Positions 7,783 through 16,342 of a DNA stretch of 64,000 nucleotides are shown in pieces (position 1 is the stretch's first letter; every line of letters begins with the position of its first letter). Source of the stretch: Sphingobacteriaceae bacterium (GTDB lineage: Bacteria > Bacteroidota > Bacteroidia > Sphingobacteriales > Sphingobacteriaceae). Under the pieces are notes generated by a model. The model made no database searches. It was given only the letters and a program-made list of their open reading frames with translations, and was not told the DNA's origin. The stretch is taken from contig CANHGR010000005.1 in NCBI GenBank assembly GCA_947460875.1, forward strand, positions 1-64,000, given 5' to 3'. The position numbers were made by a program, and so were the translations under genes.

Positions 7783-10230
7783 ATGTTCAACGAGATCAAA
7801 AAAAAATCAGTCCGCTATACCCTTGTTTTTTTCTATTTACTTATTATTTTCTTTTGCGTTTTAGAGCTAAACTTTTTATGGATGTTTGGTTACTCTCCCA
7901 ATTCGAAAGATATAAGAAGTCCAAACATCGCTATTGCTTCAGAGCTTTATACTGTTGACGGTAAGCTTATAAGTCGTTATTACACTGAAAACCGGACGCC
8001 GGTAGAATTCGGCAAGATTTCGCCTTTCGTAATTAATGCGCTAGTCGCAACTGAAGATGTTCGTTTTTACAAACACATTGGCGTTGATGTCATTTCCTTA
8101 GTTTCTAGCACGATTTCAACCGCTAACGGCGACAAACGTGGTGCCAGTACAATAACACAGCAGTTGGCGAAAAATCTATATAGTACCCGCAACAATAGAT
8201 CACAAGGTTTGATTAGATACGTTCCAGGACTGAGGACGATCATTTATAAGCTTAAAGAATGGGTTACCGCCTATAAGCTGGAAAGTCATTATGATAAAAA
8301 CGAAATATTAACGCTCTATCTAAATACTGTCCCCTTTGGCAATAGCACCTTTGGCATTAAAACTGCAGCCAAACGCTACTTCAATAAAACACCAGACAGG
8401 TTGCAGGTTGATGAAGCGGCCCTCTTAGTCGGAATGCTAAAGGCAACCTCCACATATAACCCCATTAGAAATCCCGAAAAATCTATTGAGCGAAGAAATA
8501 TAGTACTATCACAAATGCATAAATATAACTTCATCACGGAAGATGAGTATAGGAAATATTTAAGTAGACCACTAAAACTTTCGGTGTCCGAAATCATTAC
8601 TGATAGCCAGGGTGATTCTTATCTACGCTCTGCGGTCGCACGATATTTGGAAAAATGGTGTCTGGAAAACGGCTATGATCTTTATGAAGATGGCTTAAAA
8701 ATATACACGACCATCGACTCAAAACTTCAACTCTATGCACAAAGCGCGGTGTCTTCACAAATGAAAACCCTCCAAAAAAGGTTCGAAAATGCATGGGGAG
8801 CTGAAGACCCTTGGCAGGATCTCGATGGCAATCCGATTCCTGATTTTGAAATGAGTCGAGCAAAACGACTTCCTTTATTTGCTAATCTTACAAAAAAATA
8901 CAAGGCAAGTCCAGATTCTATCAACTATTATTTGAATTTAAAAAAGAAAATGCGAATTTTCTCTTGGGAAGGAGACAAAGATGTAGTGTATTCTACACTC
9001 GATTCAATTGCATATTATTCAAAAATATTAAATGCCGGAATGATGAGCTTTGATCCATTTACCGGTCATATAAAAACCTGGGTTGGAGGAATAGATTTTA
9101 ATCATTTTAAGTATGACCACGTTAATCAAGCTAAAAGACAGGCAGGCTCAACATTTAAACCATTCGCATACCTTGCCGCATTACAAAGTGGATTAAATCC
9201 TTGCGATAAGTTTATTGATCAAGCAGTGAGTATCCCCTACGAAGAAAACGGCAAAAAACAGGTCTGGGAACCGAAAAATTCTAATTATGTCTTTACTGGT
9301 CGAGAAATGTCTTTGCGTTGGGCTATGGCAAAATCGGTTAACTCGATCACTGCCCAAGTGACGCAACAGGTCGGCCCGGAAAATGTCGTTAAGTACGCCC
9401 ATGCGGTCGGAATCGAAAGTGAACTTGAAGCCGTACCGTCTGTTGGTCTCGGTTCTTTCGATGTTTCAGTCTTTGAAATGGTTAGGGCATATGGAACCTT
9501 TTTAAATAAGGGCGTTAAAACAGAACCTATTCTGGTACATCAAATAACAGACCGAGACGGAAATGTGATTGAGAAGTTCAAAGCGGAGCAAAAAAGAGCT
9601 ATTAGCGAAGAAATAGCTTGGTTGATGTTATACATGTTTCGTGGTGGAATGGAAGAGCCTGAAGGCACCTCTCAAGCGCTTTGGTCTTGGTGGCCGGAAA
9701 TATCTACCAATGGCAATCAAATTGGTGGCAAAACTGGAACCTCTACTCAATATGTCGATGGTTGGTATATGGGTATTACAAAAGATTTGGTTACAGGAGT
9801 TTGGGTAGGATGCGATGAGCGTACGGCACATTTTCGCACTTCAGAAACTGGAGAGGGCTCAAGAACCGCATTGCCAATTTTCGGAAAATTTATGCAAAAA
9901 GTATATGGAGATCCTACAACCGGATATACCTACGGACGTTTTCCGAAGCCGGGAGTGGATATCACTAGAGACTATGACTGTACCACTGCTTGGTCAAAAC
10001 GAGATACGACAGACGCAGATAGCCTACAGTTTGATTCTCTGAAATTACTAGACTTACCGCAATCTTCTTTAGATTCAAATATTAGTCAGATAAAAATTGA
10101 TGTTCAAGAACCTGTAAACGAAAGCCCACGAGCTACAGACCCACGTCAAGTTATTCCAAAAACTGAGCCACCAAAATCAGCTCGGGAACAAAGACAGGAC
10201 GCTAGAAGAGAACGTAAAAGCAATGATTAG
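7783..10230 (+). CDS. Penicillin-binding protein 1A-type (class A PBP)
   Basis: Bifunctional murein synthase: glycosyltransferase 51 plus transpeptidase, inner-membrane anchored and periplasmic. One membrane helix spans residues 12-34. GT51 motifs are ATEDVRFYKHIG with catalytic Glu91, GASTITQQLAKNL (120-132) and the LYLNTVPFG region (177-185). The transpeptidase motifs are Ser455-Thr-Phe-Lys458 (GSTFKPF), Ser517-Val-Asn519 and Lys649-Thr-Gly-Thr652. The C-terminal tail after 730 is acidic, then Lys/Arg-rich (REQRQDARRERKSND) and likely disordered. Length 815 is ordinary. It is divergent from ppk2. E. coli homologues are mrcA/mrcB; the exact orthologue is not assigned. Confidence 0.96.
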   Translation: MFNEIKKKSVRYTLVFFYLLIIFFCVLELNFLWMFGYSPNSKDIRSPNIAIASELYTVDGKLISRYYTENRTPVEFGKISPFVINALVATEDVRFYKHIGVDVISLVSSTISTANGDKRGASTITQQLAKNLYSTRNNRSQGLIRYVPGLRTIIYKLKEWVTAYKLESHYDKNEILTLYLNTVPFGNSTFGIKTAAKRYFNKTPDRLQVDEAALLVGMLKATSTYNPIRNPEKSIERRNIVLSQMHKYNFITEDEYRKYLSRPLKLSVSEIITDSQGDSYLRSAVARYLEKWCLENGYDLYEDGLKIYTTIDSKLQLYAQSAVSSQMKTLQKRFENAWGAEDPWQDLDGNPIPDFEMSRAKRLPLFANLTKKYKASPDSINYYLNLKKKMRIFSWEGDKDVVYSTLDSIAYYSKILNAGMMSFDPFTGHIKTWVGGIDFNHFKYDHVNQAKRQAGSTFKPFAYLAALQSGLNPCDKFIDQAVSIPYEENGKKQVWEPKNSNYVFTGREMSLRWAMAKSVNSITAQVTQQVGPENVVKYAHAVGIESELEAVPSVGLGSFDVSVFEMVRAYGTFLNKGVKTEPILVHQITDRDGNVIEKFKAEQKRAISEEIAWLMLYMFRGGMEEPEGTSQALWSWWPEISTNGNQIGGKTGTSTQYVDGWYMGITKDLVTGVWVGCDERTAHFRTSETGEGSRTALPIFGKFMQKVYGDPTTGYTYGRFPKPGVDITRDYDCTTAWSKRDTTDADSLQFDSLKLLDLPQSSLDSNISQIKIDVQEPVNESPRATDPRQVIPKTEPPKSAREQRQDARRERKSND

Positions 10231-10494
10231 CTTGCAATATTTTGCCTATTTTCATTTTAATTTCATCTTTCAGAAATAGCTTCGACAAAGATTTGTGGTT
10301 AATTATGGAAGCGACAAATTTAAATCTAGGTGATAATTCTTGTTCGTATGTAAAAAGATACCACTTTAAGAGAAACCAAACCTAGAACTTTGAAAATTCT
10401 ATCACTAATTTGTTTTAAATTAATACTCTATAAATAGAAACTAAACAACCATAATCTTTTTTATACGTACATTAGTTTATAAAAAAAGCTTGGT

Positions 10495-13400
10495 ATGACC
10501 CACTTGAAAATGAAGAAAATAAAAGTATCCGTGCTGTTAGTCGGCATGCTGATTTTTACAGCTCTTATAAGTTCAATCACCGCTCATGGCCAATCACAAT
10601 TTGGACAAAATAAGGTTCGATACAAAAATTTAAAATTCAAGGTTTATCAGACTCCACATTTTGAGCTATACTATTATCTCAAGAACGACAGCCTCATAAA
10701 AAGATTTGCCCAAGAAAATGAAATCTGGTACGACCTTCATCAACAGGTTTTCAGGGATACATTTACGACAAAAAATCCATTCATTCTTTACGAAAACCAC
10801 CCCGACTTCCAACAAACAACTGCTTTGGAAGGAGAAATAAGTGTGGGTACCGGTGGTGTAACTGAGGGAATGAAGAACAGAGTTATAATGCCTGTAATGA
10901 CTCTAAATACGCAAACAAGACACGTTCAGGGCCACGAGCTTGTCCACGCATTTCAATATCATACATTGATCGAAGGAGACTCAACTAACCTTGAAAATAT
11001 TGGAAATTTACCGCTTTGGATGGTTGAAGGCATGGCTGAGTACCTGTCAATCGGTAAAGTTGATGCCTACACAGCAATGTGGATGAGAGATGCTTATCTG
11101 AATAAAAACATCCCTAGCTTAGATGAACTAACAAACAGTAATGAGTTTTTTCCTTATCGATACGGCCAGGCGTTTTGGGCGTACGTGGGGTCAACCTATG
11201 GCGATACTATAATTGTTCCGTTTTTTAAATCAACTGCAAAATATGGCTATCAACAAGCGATAAGGCGGACATTTGGCTATGACGAAAGAACACTTTCAGG
11301 ACTTTGGAAAGCAAGTATTGAAAATGCCTATAAGCCTTACCTAAAAGATACTGCACAAATCCCAATCGGTAAGAAAATAATCGATGAGAAAAACGGCGGC
11401 GATAGCTATAATGTAGCGCCCTCCGTTTCGCCGGATGGTAAATATGTAGCATTTATCTCAGAAAAAGATCTTTTAAGTATAGACCTGTTCTTGGCAAATG
11501 CACAAACTGGTGAAATTATCCGGAGCCTAACAAGCAAAACCACCAGTGCTCACGTCGATGAATTAAGTTTTATTGAATCGGCCGGCGCCTGGTCGCCAGA
11601 CAGTAGACGATTTGCTTCAAGTGTCTTTAGTGCTGGTCGTACACAGCTTTTGATAACTGACATTTCAAATGGTCGAACGTTAGAAACTTTACCGATGGGT
11701 GACGTAGGAGAATTTAGCAACCTTGCTTGGGCACCAAATGGTGAAGATATAGCTTTCTCGGGACTAAAAAACGGACAATCAGACATTTATATTTACAACG
11801 TTAGAAGTCGGCGCCTTACACAATTAACTAACGATCAGTTTTCAGATTACCAGCCAGATTTTTCGCCAGATGGAAAAAGTATTGTTTTTAGTAGTGATCG
11901 AACTACCTATGCCGGAATAGATAAAAAAGCGAATATTACTTTAAATCTCGCTGTGATTGATATCAGATCCAAAGTCGTTAAAGACATTCCGGTTTTTGAT
12001 GGAGCTAACAACCTAAATCCTCAATATTCTGCAGACGGAAGCCAAATCTACTTTCTGTCAAATAGAGATGGTTTTAGAAACATGTATAGATATACTCCAA
12101 TTGGCAGCAAAGTGGAGCAATTAACCGACTATTTTACTGGAATAAGTGGAATAACGGAGTACTCACCAGCAATCAGTGTTTCTCAAAGCGATAATATTGT
12201 CTACTCTTATTATCGCGCTCAGAAGTACACAATATACAATGCAAAAGCCAGCGATTTCATAGCAAAAGTTGTGGACCCTAACGATTTAAACTTTGACGCG
12301 GCAACATTACCTCCGCCTGTATCTGTAGGTGTTGATTTAATCAATGCCAATTTAAATAACTATGAAAGATTTGAACTTATTCCAAAAGACTCGATAAAGA
12401 CAATAGCTTACCGACCAAAATTTAAGTTAGATGCTCTGTCAAGCAGCGGTGTCGGTGCATCAGTAGGGCAGTTTGGTGCAGGTTTAAATAGTGGTATTCA
12501 AGGTATTTTTAGCGATATTCTTGGGCGAAACCAAATATTTGCTACAGCGATGATTAACGGCGAAATTTACGATTTTGGCGGTCAGGCAGTGTACGTAAAC
12601 CAAGAAGGAAGAATCAATTGGGGATTTTCAGCGTCTCATATTCCGTTTCAAAATGGAAATGTTTCTGAATCTGTCGAAAACCTAGACGGATATGGCCAGG
12701 CCTACAACCAACGATACGACATGATCCGTACGTTTCAAGACCAAGTACAACTTTTTGCTTCCTATCCATTTTCACGTGCCGCACGATTCGAAGTTGGGGC
12801 GGGAGGATCTCGTTTTAGTTATCGTGTAGACCGGTTCAATAATTATTATCAGCTCGATCCTAATAGTGGTCAAATTGGCTTTGGATTAGGAACCTCCCGC
12901 GAAAAACTAACTAAGCAAGAATTATCACAAACGTATGGTACTGGTGCACTTGAACCATTTAGTATATTTCAGCTGAGTACAGGATTTGTCGGCGACAACT
13001 CATTTTTCGGAGCCGTTGCACCATTAAGTGGATATAGATATCGGTTTGGAGCAGAAACCTACCAAGGAGATTATAAGTTAAATGTCTTAACTGCAGATGT
13101 TCGTAAATACTTACGCATTAAACCTGTGACATTTGCAGTTCGGGCCTTCAGTACTTCGCGTATTGGTCAAGACGCAGATAGACTTTTTCCGCTTTATCTA
13201 GGAGGATACCCGTTCTATTTCATACGAGGATATGATCCCAATTCATTTTATAGAACTGGGGGCGCAGCCGCGCAACCCGGGAAATTTGGATTAAACCAAC
13301 TTACTGGAACAAAAATAGCAGCATTTAACTTCGAAGTCCGCTTACCGTTTACCGGGCCTAAAAAATTAGCAGCGATTGAATCTAAATTTTTGGTTTCCGA

Positions 13401-13671
13401 CTTGAATTTGTTTTTTGATGCAGGCTTAGCGTACGACAAGGACTCTAAGGTTGCTTTTAACTCTCAACCAGGACTAGTTGGCACCGGAATAGACCCTGCA
13501 ACAGGATCTACAGTTAATATATACGAGCGCGTGCCTGCAATGAGTGCCGGATTATCTCTAAGAGTAAATTTATTCGGATACCTCATTCTGGAACCATATG
13601 CAGCGATTCCTTTCCAGCGCAAAGACGTAAATGGCGCGGTGTTTGGTCTAATTTTTGCACCGGGTTGGTAG
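10495..13671 (+). CDS. Protease-like / TolB-type propeller / outer-membrane barrel fusion protein
   Basis: A 1058-residue secreted protein of three parts. After a signal peptide (about 1-33, ending HGQSQ), residues 45-190 form a gluzincin-like metallopeptidase segment with HELVH (147-151) and a downstream Glu178 in WMVEGMAEYL, the expected third zinc ligand. Residues about 300-560 hold PD40/WD40-like beta-propeller repeats such as APSVSPDGKYVAFIS, LAWAPNGEDIAFSG, PDFSPDGKSIVFSSD and PQYSADGSQIYFLSN. From about 640 to the end lies a barrel of alternating strands (GVGASVGQFGAGLNSGIQG, then RFEVGAGGSRFSYR), ending with LILEPYAAIPF and LIFAPGW, which looks like the Omp85/BamA surface-antigen barrel. 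This predicts an outer-membrane protein with a large periplasmic or surface part. A second ATG at 10510 may be the real start. Function unknown. Confidence 0.75.
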   Translation: MTHLKMKKIKVSVLLVGMLIFTALISSITAHGQSQFGQNKVRYKNLKFKVYQTPHFELYYYLKNDSLIKRFAQENEIWYDLHQQVFRDTFTTKNPFILYENHPDFQQTTALEGEISVGTGGVTEGMKNRVIMPVMTLNTQTRHVQGHELVHAFQYHTLIEGDSTNLENIGNLPLWMVEGMAEYLSIGKVDAYTAMWMRDAYLNKNIPSLDELTNSNEFFPYRYGQAFWAYVGSTYGDTIIVPFFKSTAKYGYQQAIRRTFGYDERTLSGLWKASIENAYKPYLKDTAQIPIGKKIIDEKNGGDSYNVAPSVSPDGKYVAFISEKDLLSIDLFLANAQTGEIIRSLTSKTTSAHVDELSFIESAGAWSPDSRRFASSVFSAGRTQLLITDISNGRTLETLPMGDVGEFSNLAWAPNGEDIAFSGLKNGQSDIYIYNVRSRRLTQLTNDQFSDYQPDFSPDGKSIVFSSDRTTYAGIDKKANITLNLAVIDIRSKVVKDIPVFDGANNLNPQYSADGSQIYFLSNRDGFRNMYRYTPIGSKVEQLTDYFTGISGITEYSPAISVSQSDNIVYSYYRAQKYTIYNAKASDFIAKVVDPNDLNFDAATLPPPVSVGVDLINANLNNYERFELIPKDSIKTIAYRPKFKLDALSSSGVGASVGQFGAGLNSGIQGIFSDILGRNQIFATAMINGEIYDFGGQAVYVNQEGRINWGFSASHIPFQNGNVSESVENLDGYGQAYNQRYDMIRTFQDQVQLFASYPFSRAARFEVGAGGSRFSYRVDRFNNYYQLDPNSGQIGFGLGTSREKLTKQELSQTYGTGALEPFSIFQLSTGFVGDNSFFGAVAPLSGYRYRFGAETYQGDYKLNVLTADVRKYLRIKPVTFAVRAFSTSRIGQDADRLFPLYLGGYPFYFIRGYDPNSFYRTGGAAAQPGKFGLNQLTGTKIAAFNFEVRLPFTGPKKLAAIESKFLVSDLNLFFDAGLAYDKDSKVAFNSQPGLVGTGIDPATGSTVNIYERVPAMSAGLSLRVNLFGYLILEPYAAIPFQRKDVNGAVFGLIFAPGW

Positions 13672-13678
13672 AACCCCT

Positions 13679-13723
13679 AATACTAAAAAAGCCGCTTCGA
13701 TCTGAAGCGGCTTTTTTAGTATT
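13679..13723. terminator. Bidirectional intrinsic terminator
   Basis: Perfect 20-bp arms (13679-13698 and 13704-13723) around a 5-nt loop GATCT; the stem is GC-rich at its top (GCCGCTTC/GAAGCGGC) and flanked by A and T runs on both strands. It lies 8 nt after the barrel fusion gene and 8 nt before the stop of the convergent GIY-YIG gene, so it can serve both. Confidence 0.93.
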
Positions 13724-13730
13724 AATATGC

Positions 13731-14081
13731 TTATGCCTGCAGGTCTTGATAATTAAAGAGAGAAAGCGAGTTGATGCGCCTAATATTGTTTCTTTCGTAA
13801 TCCAAACCAATACTCAGGTCTAACCAATCAGGATTAACATCTCTGACAATCCTTTCTTTTTGACTGCGCGTAAACCTGCTAATTAGCTTAAACCGGTGCA
13901 AAGCAATTTGCTCTGTATTCAATTCCTCAAAATAAATGAGGCGTGTAAGTTGCGATGTGGCCTCAAAAAACAAATTGGGCACGTCTCGATAAAATTGCAT
14001 GGTTTTCATCAGATCAGTACTCATTCCAACATGCATTGTACCACGGTTTCGGTCGGTTACCACATAAACATACTTTTTCAT
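13731..14081 (-). CDS. GIY-YIG superfamily protein
   Basis: A 116-residue protein whose N-terminus (KKYVYVVTDRNRGTMHVGMS) follows the GIY-YIG pattern with YVY and HVG in place of GIY and YIG, then an Arg-containing helix (LTRLIYFEELNTEQIALHR) like that of small UvrC-type/YhbQ-like nucleases. The expected order is kept, but the key tyrosines are altered and the metal-binding Glu is not obvious, so nuclease activity is doubtful. It is transcribed divergently from the S24 repressor across a 122-nt gap holding a large palindrome, so the repressor may control it. The paralogue family is common in Bacteroidota as I recall; function unknown. Confidence 0.7.
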   Translation of the reverse strand: MKKYVYVVTDRNRGTMHVGMSTDLMKTMQFYRDVPNLFFEATSQLTRLIYFEELNTEQIALHRFKLISRFTRSQKERIVRDVNPDWLDLSIGLDYERNNIRRINSLSLFNYQDLQA

Positions 14082-14138
14082 AATCTAAAATTTTATCAGC
14101 TCTTACGTTTTTGTTATTTGTATTCTTTTGTATAAAAT

Positions 14139-14176
14139 ATTATTACTAATTTTATGAGCATAAATTTACTAATAAT
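14139..14176. promoter_or_regulatory. Operator-like imperfect palindrome in front of the S24 repressor
   Basis: Left arm ATTATTACTAATTTTATG (14139-14156), 2-nt centre AG, right arm CATAAATTTACTAATAAT (14159-14176). The arms match at 16 of 18 positions. It lies 27 nt upstream of the repressor start and 57 nt upstream of the divergent GIY-YIG start. A dimeric or tetrameric repressor binding here, and so autoregulation, is inferred from position and symmetry only. Confidence 0.55.
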
Positions 14177-14203
14177 TTTAGCATTTACAAATTTATTTTT
14201 AAA

Positions 14204-14974
14204 ATGAGCAATATTTCATCAAACCTTAAATTTCTACGTAAAAGAAAGGGCATTACACAACAGCAATTTGCCGATTTAAATAGCATAAAAAGATCGCTAG
14301 TCGGTGCTTATGAAGAAGATCGAGCTGAGCCTAAGTATGAGCTATTAAAGACGTTCGCAGAGTTCTATGAGATGAGTATGGATGAATTGATCACTGATAA
14401 GATCAATGATAAATGGAAACCAAAGCCATTAAGCGATCGTGGAAATCTAAGAATATTAAGCATTTCCGTCGATAATAGTGATCGTGAAAATATTGAGCTT
14501 GTGCCTATAAAGGCATGTGCAGGATATCTAAATGGTTATGCGGATCCGGAATTTATAGCAGAGCTTCCAAAGTTCCACCTTCCAATGTTCAGGCAAGGAA
14601 CATACAGAGCCTTTGAAATAACTGGAGATTCTATGCTTCCACTTCCGTCAGAAACAGTCATCATTGGAGAATATCTAGAAAACTGGAATGATCTTAAACC
14701 AGGCGATACCTACGTCTTTATTTCCAAATGTGAAGGCATTGTTTTCAAACGAGCAGGAAATAAATTTAAAGATTCGAAAACAATTAAATTAGTATCTGAC
14801 AACCCCGTATATGAGCCTTATACTATTCCGTCAGACGATATTCTGGAGATATGGAAGTCAAAAGCCTACATCTCAACCTCCTTCCCAGAACCAACTCCTG
14901 AACCTACAATGGAAAGCTTGACAAGCATGATGACCCAAATGCAAAAATCAATTGCAAATATTCAAAAAATGTAA
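14204..14974 (+). CDS. XRE-type repressor with S24 (LexA/CI-like) peptidase domain
   Basis: A DNA-binding helix-turn-helix of the Xre/Cro type occupies residues 7-62 (LKFLRKRKGITQQQFADL). The C-terminal S24 domain spans about 95-225, with Ser143 in TGDSMLP and Lys182 in VFKRAG as the likely Ser-Lys dyad. An Ala106-Gly107 pair (KACAGYLNG) sits where LexA and CI proteins self-cleave, so RecA-stimulated autoproteolysis is possible. The last 25 residues (PTPEPTMESLTSMMTQMQKS) are unlike LexA and may form a short coiled coil. No phage genes are nearby, so this is more likely a chromosomal stress regulator than a prophage repressor. Its palindrome at 14139-14176 suggests autoregulation. Confidence 0.85.
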   Translation: MSNISSNLKFLRKRKGITQQQFADLNSIKRSLVGAYEEDRAEPKYELLKTFAEFYEMSMDELITDKINDKWKPKPLSDRGNLRILSISVDNSDRENIELVPIKACAGYLNGYADPEFIAELPKFHLPMFRQGTYRAFEITGDSMLPLPSETVIIGEYLENWNDLKPGDTYVFISKCEGIVFKRAGNKFKDSKTIKLVSDNPVYEPYTIPSDDILEIWKSKAYISTSFPEPTPEPTMESLTSMMTQMQKSIANIQKM

Positions 14975-15059
14975 CAATTAAGTTACAATAATTGCGTTAA
15001 ACCTATTAGGTGTTTGTCGTCTAATCAATAACCTAATTACAAAATATTAAACCTAAAAA

Positions 15060-15692
15060 ATGAAAAAACTATTTATCATTTGCGCTTTAGTAACAAGCGC
15101 CGCTTCTTACAGCTACGCACAGGATCAAGGTGGATTTGGTGGTGGTCCAGGCGGAGCAGGTGGATATGGAGGCCGCGGTCAAGGGCAAGGAGGACAGAAT
15201 GCACAAGCACGAACACCTGAGGCAAAGTCCCAAACATATTTGGAAACGTTAATGGAATCGTTTATTTTGAATAAAGAACAGCGCGCTCAGACTTTAGCAA
15301 TTCTGATAAACGAAAATAAATCTTTAGACAGTTTAATGGCTACTATGGTTCCGCCTCAAGGCAGTCAACCTCAGCCTGGTGCTGCCCCGGATCCGGGCGC
15401 TATGCAATCAAGACAAGCACTTATGCAATCAATCCAGCCAAAAAGAAAAGCAATTATGGATGCAGCCGAAGCTCAGTTCATTTCGGTATTATCTGAAAAA
15501 CAAAGAAAGCTTTACCTTTCTTCTATTAAAGATCGACCGGAAACTCAAGGATTTGGTGTGACTGGCGGTCGTGGTGGACAACAAGGACAAGGTGGCCAGG
15601 GTAGAGGTCAAGGTGGTCAAGGTGGGTTTGGCGGAGGCGGTGGTGGATTTGGCGGTGGTGGTGGACGGGAATTTGGAGGGGGTGGCTTCTAA
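15060..15692 (+). CDS. Secreted Gly-rich Spy-like protein
   Basis: Signal peptide (1-20, KKLFIICALVTSAASYSYAQ), then a Gly/Gln-rich spacer (23-48), a helical core (55-165) and a long Gly-rich tail (from about 168: repeated GGQGG, GRGQGG and GGGG runs). The core has a leucine-rich helix followed by NKEQRAQTLAILINENKS and SVLSEKQRKLYLSSI, resembling the paired LTxxQ helices of the Spy/CpxP family. It is likely periplasmic or exported. Its closest relative in the window is the next gene, which shares the signal peptide style and helical core but has a shorter Gly-rich tail, so they look like paralogues. Function unknown. Confidence 0.75.
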   Translation: MKKLFIICALVTSAASYSYAQDQGGFGGGPGGAGGYGGRGQGQGGQNAQARTPEAKSQTYLETLMESFILNKEQRAQTLAILINENKSLDSLMATMVPPQGSQPQPGAAPDPGAMQSRQALMQSIQPKRKAIMDAAEAQFISVLSEKQRKLYLSSIKDRPETQGFGVTGGRGGQQGQGGQGRGQGGQGGFGGGGGGFGGGGGREFGGGGF

Positions 15693-15772
15693 CCTTGAAA
15701 ATAATTAACCCATTAATAAAAATTAAACTTTCTCACCCTATATTTATTAACCAATTTAAATCTAAAAATTAA

Positions 15773-16210
15773 ATGAAAAAATTACTAGTTATTGCAGCGC
15801 TTCTTGTAAGCGCAGTTTCTTTCAGTAAGGCACAAGGATACGGTCAACAAGGCACTCCTGAAGAACAAGCACAACGATCTCTTGACAGACCTTCTGTCGT
15901 TGCTCTTAACCTTACTGCAGACCAAAAAACAAAAGCAATGCCTATTCTCGTTGCTTACAACAAGGCAGTTGCTGATCTTAGAGCAAAGGCAATGGCGGGC
16001 GGCGGTGACATGCAAGCTGCTATGACAGAAATTCGTCCTAAAATGACGACTCTAGCAGATGAAAACGAGAAACTGCTAGTTGCTATGTTAACTGTAGACC
16101 AAAAGAAAGCATATGATGCTGCTCTTGCAACTGCTAAGCAAAACAATCCAAATGCTACTACAGTAATTATTGGTGGCGGACGTGGTGGTCAACGCCCTCC
16201 AGGTCAATAA
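15773..16210 (+). CDS. Small secreted Spy-like protein
   Basis: 145 residues with a signal peptide ending VSFSKAQ (residue 21). The core contains VALNLTADQKTKAMPILVAY (residues 43-62) and VAMLTVDQKKAYDAAL, two LTxxQ-like segments. It ends in a short Gly-rich tail (IGGGRGGQRPPGQ). It follows the previous gene after 80 nt and is closed by the terminator at 16226-16257, so the two form a likely unit. By analogy with Spy/CpxP, it could bind misfolded periplasmic proteins or metal; that is only an analogy. Confidence 0.75.
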   Translation: MKKLLVIAALLVSAVSFSKAQGYGQQGTPEEQAQRSLDRPSVVALNLTADQKTKAMPILVAYNKAVADLRAKAMAGGGDMQAAMTEIRPKMTTLADENEKLLVAMLTVDQKKAYDAALATAKQNNPNATTVIIGGGRGGQRPPGQ

Positions 16211-16225
16211 TTTGTTAACCGAATT

Positions 16226-16257
16226 AAAAAGGCGTCGACATTGTTCGGCGCTTTTTT
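16226..16257 (+). terminator. Intrinsic terminator after the Spy-like pair
   Basis: A 13-bp stem (16226-16238 with 16245-16257, including two G-U wobbles), a 6-nt loop CATTGT, and a T run through 16258. It lies 16 nt after the second Spy-like gene and upstream of the bioF promoter. Confidence 0.9.
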
Positions 16258-16328
16258 TGTTCCACGTCTTTTCGATTTAGTTAAAAATTCTTCTGCGCAA
16301 CCCAAGAAGCAAATCTCTTTTTATACTT

Positions 16329-16336
16329 TATCTTTG
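16329..16336 (+). promoter_or_regulatory. TAnnTTTG -7 box of bioF
   Basis: TATCTTTG ends 6 nt before the ATG at 16343. It also decides the start: the longer frame from 16241 would begin inside the terminator and upstream of this box. Confidence 0.6.
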
Positions 16337-16342
16337 AACTCA

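Noticed and set aside
14975-15059. TTAGG/CCTAA-rich leader before the Spy-like gene as a riboswitch or operator
   Set aside because: Only short, scattered inverted motifs; no stable structure or known motif.
16241-16342. N-terminal extension of BioF
   Set aside because: It begins inside the terminator and upstream of the -7 box; normal BioF starts at 16343.
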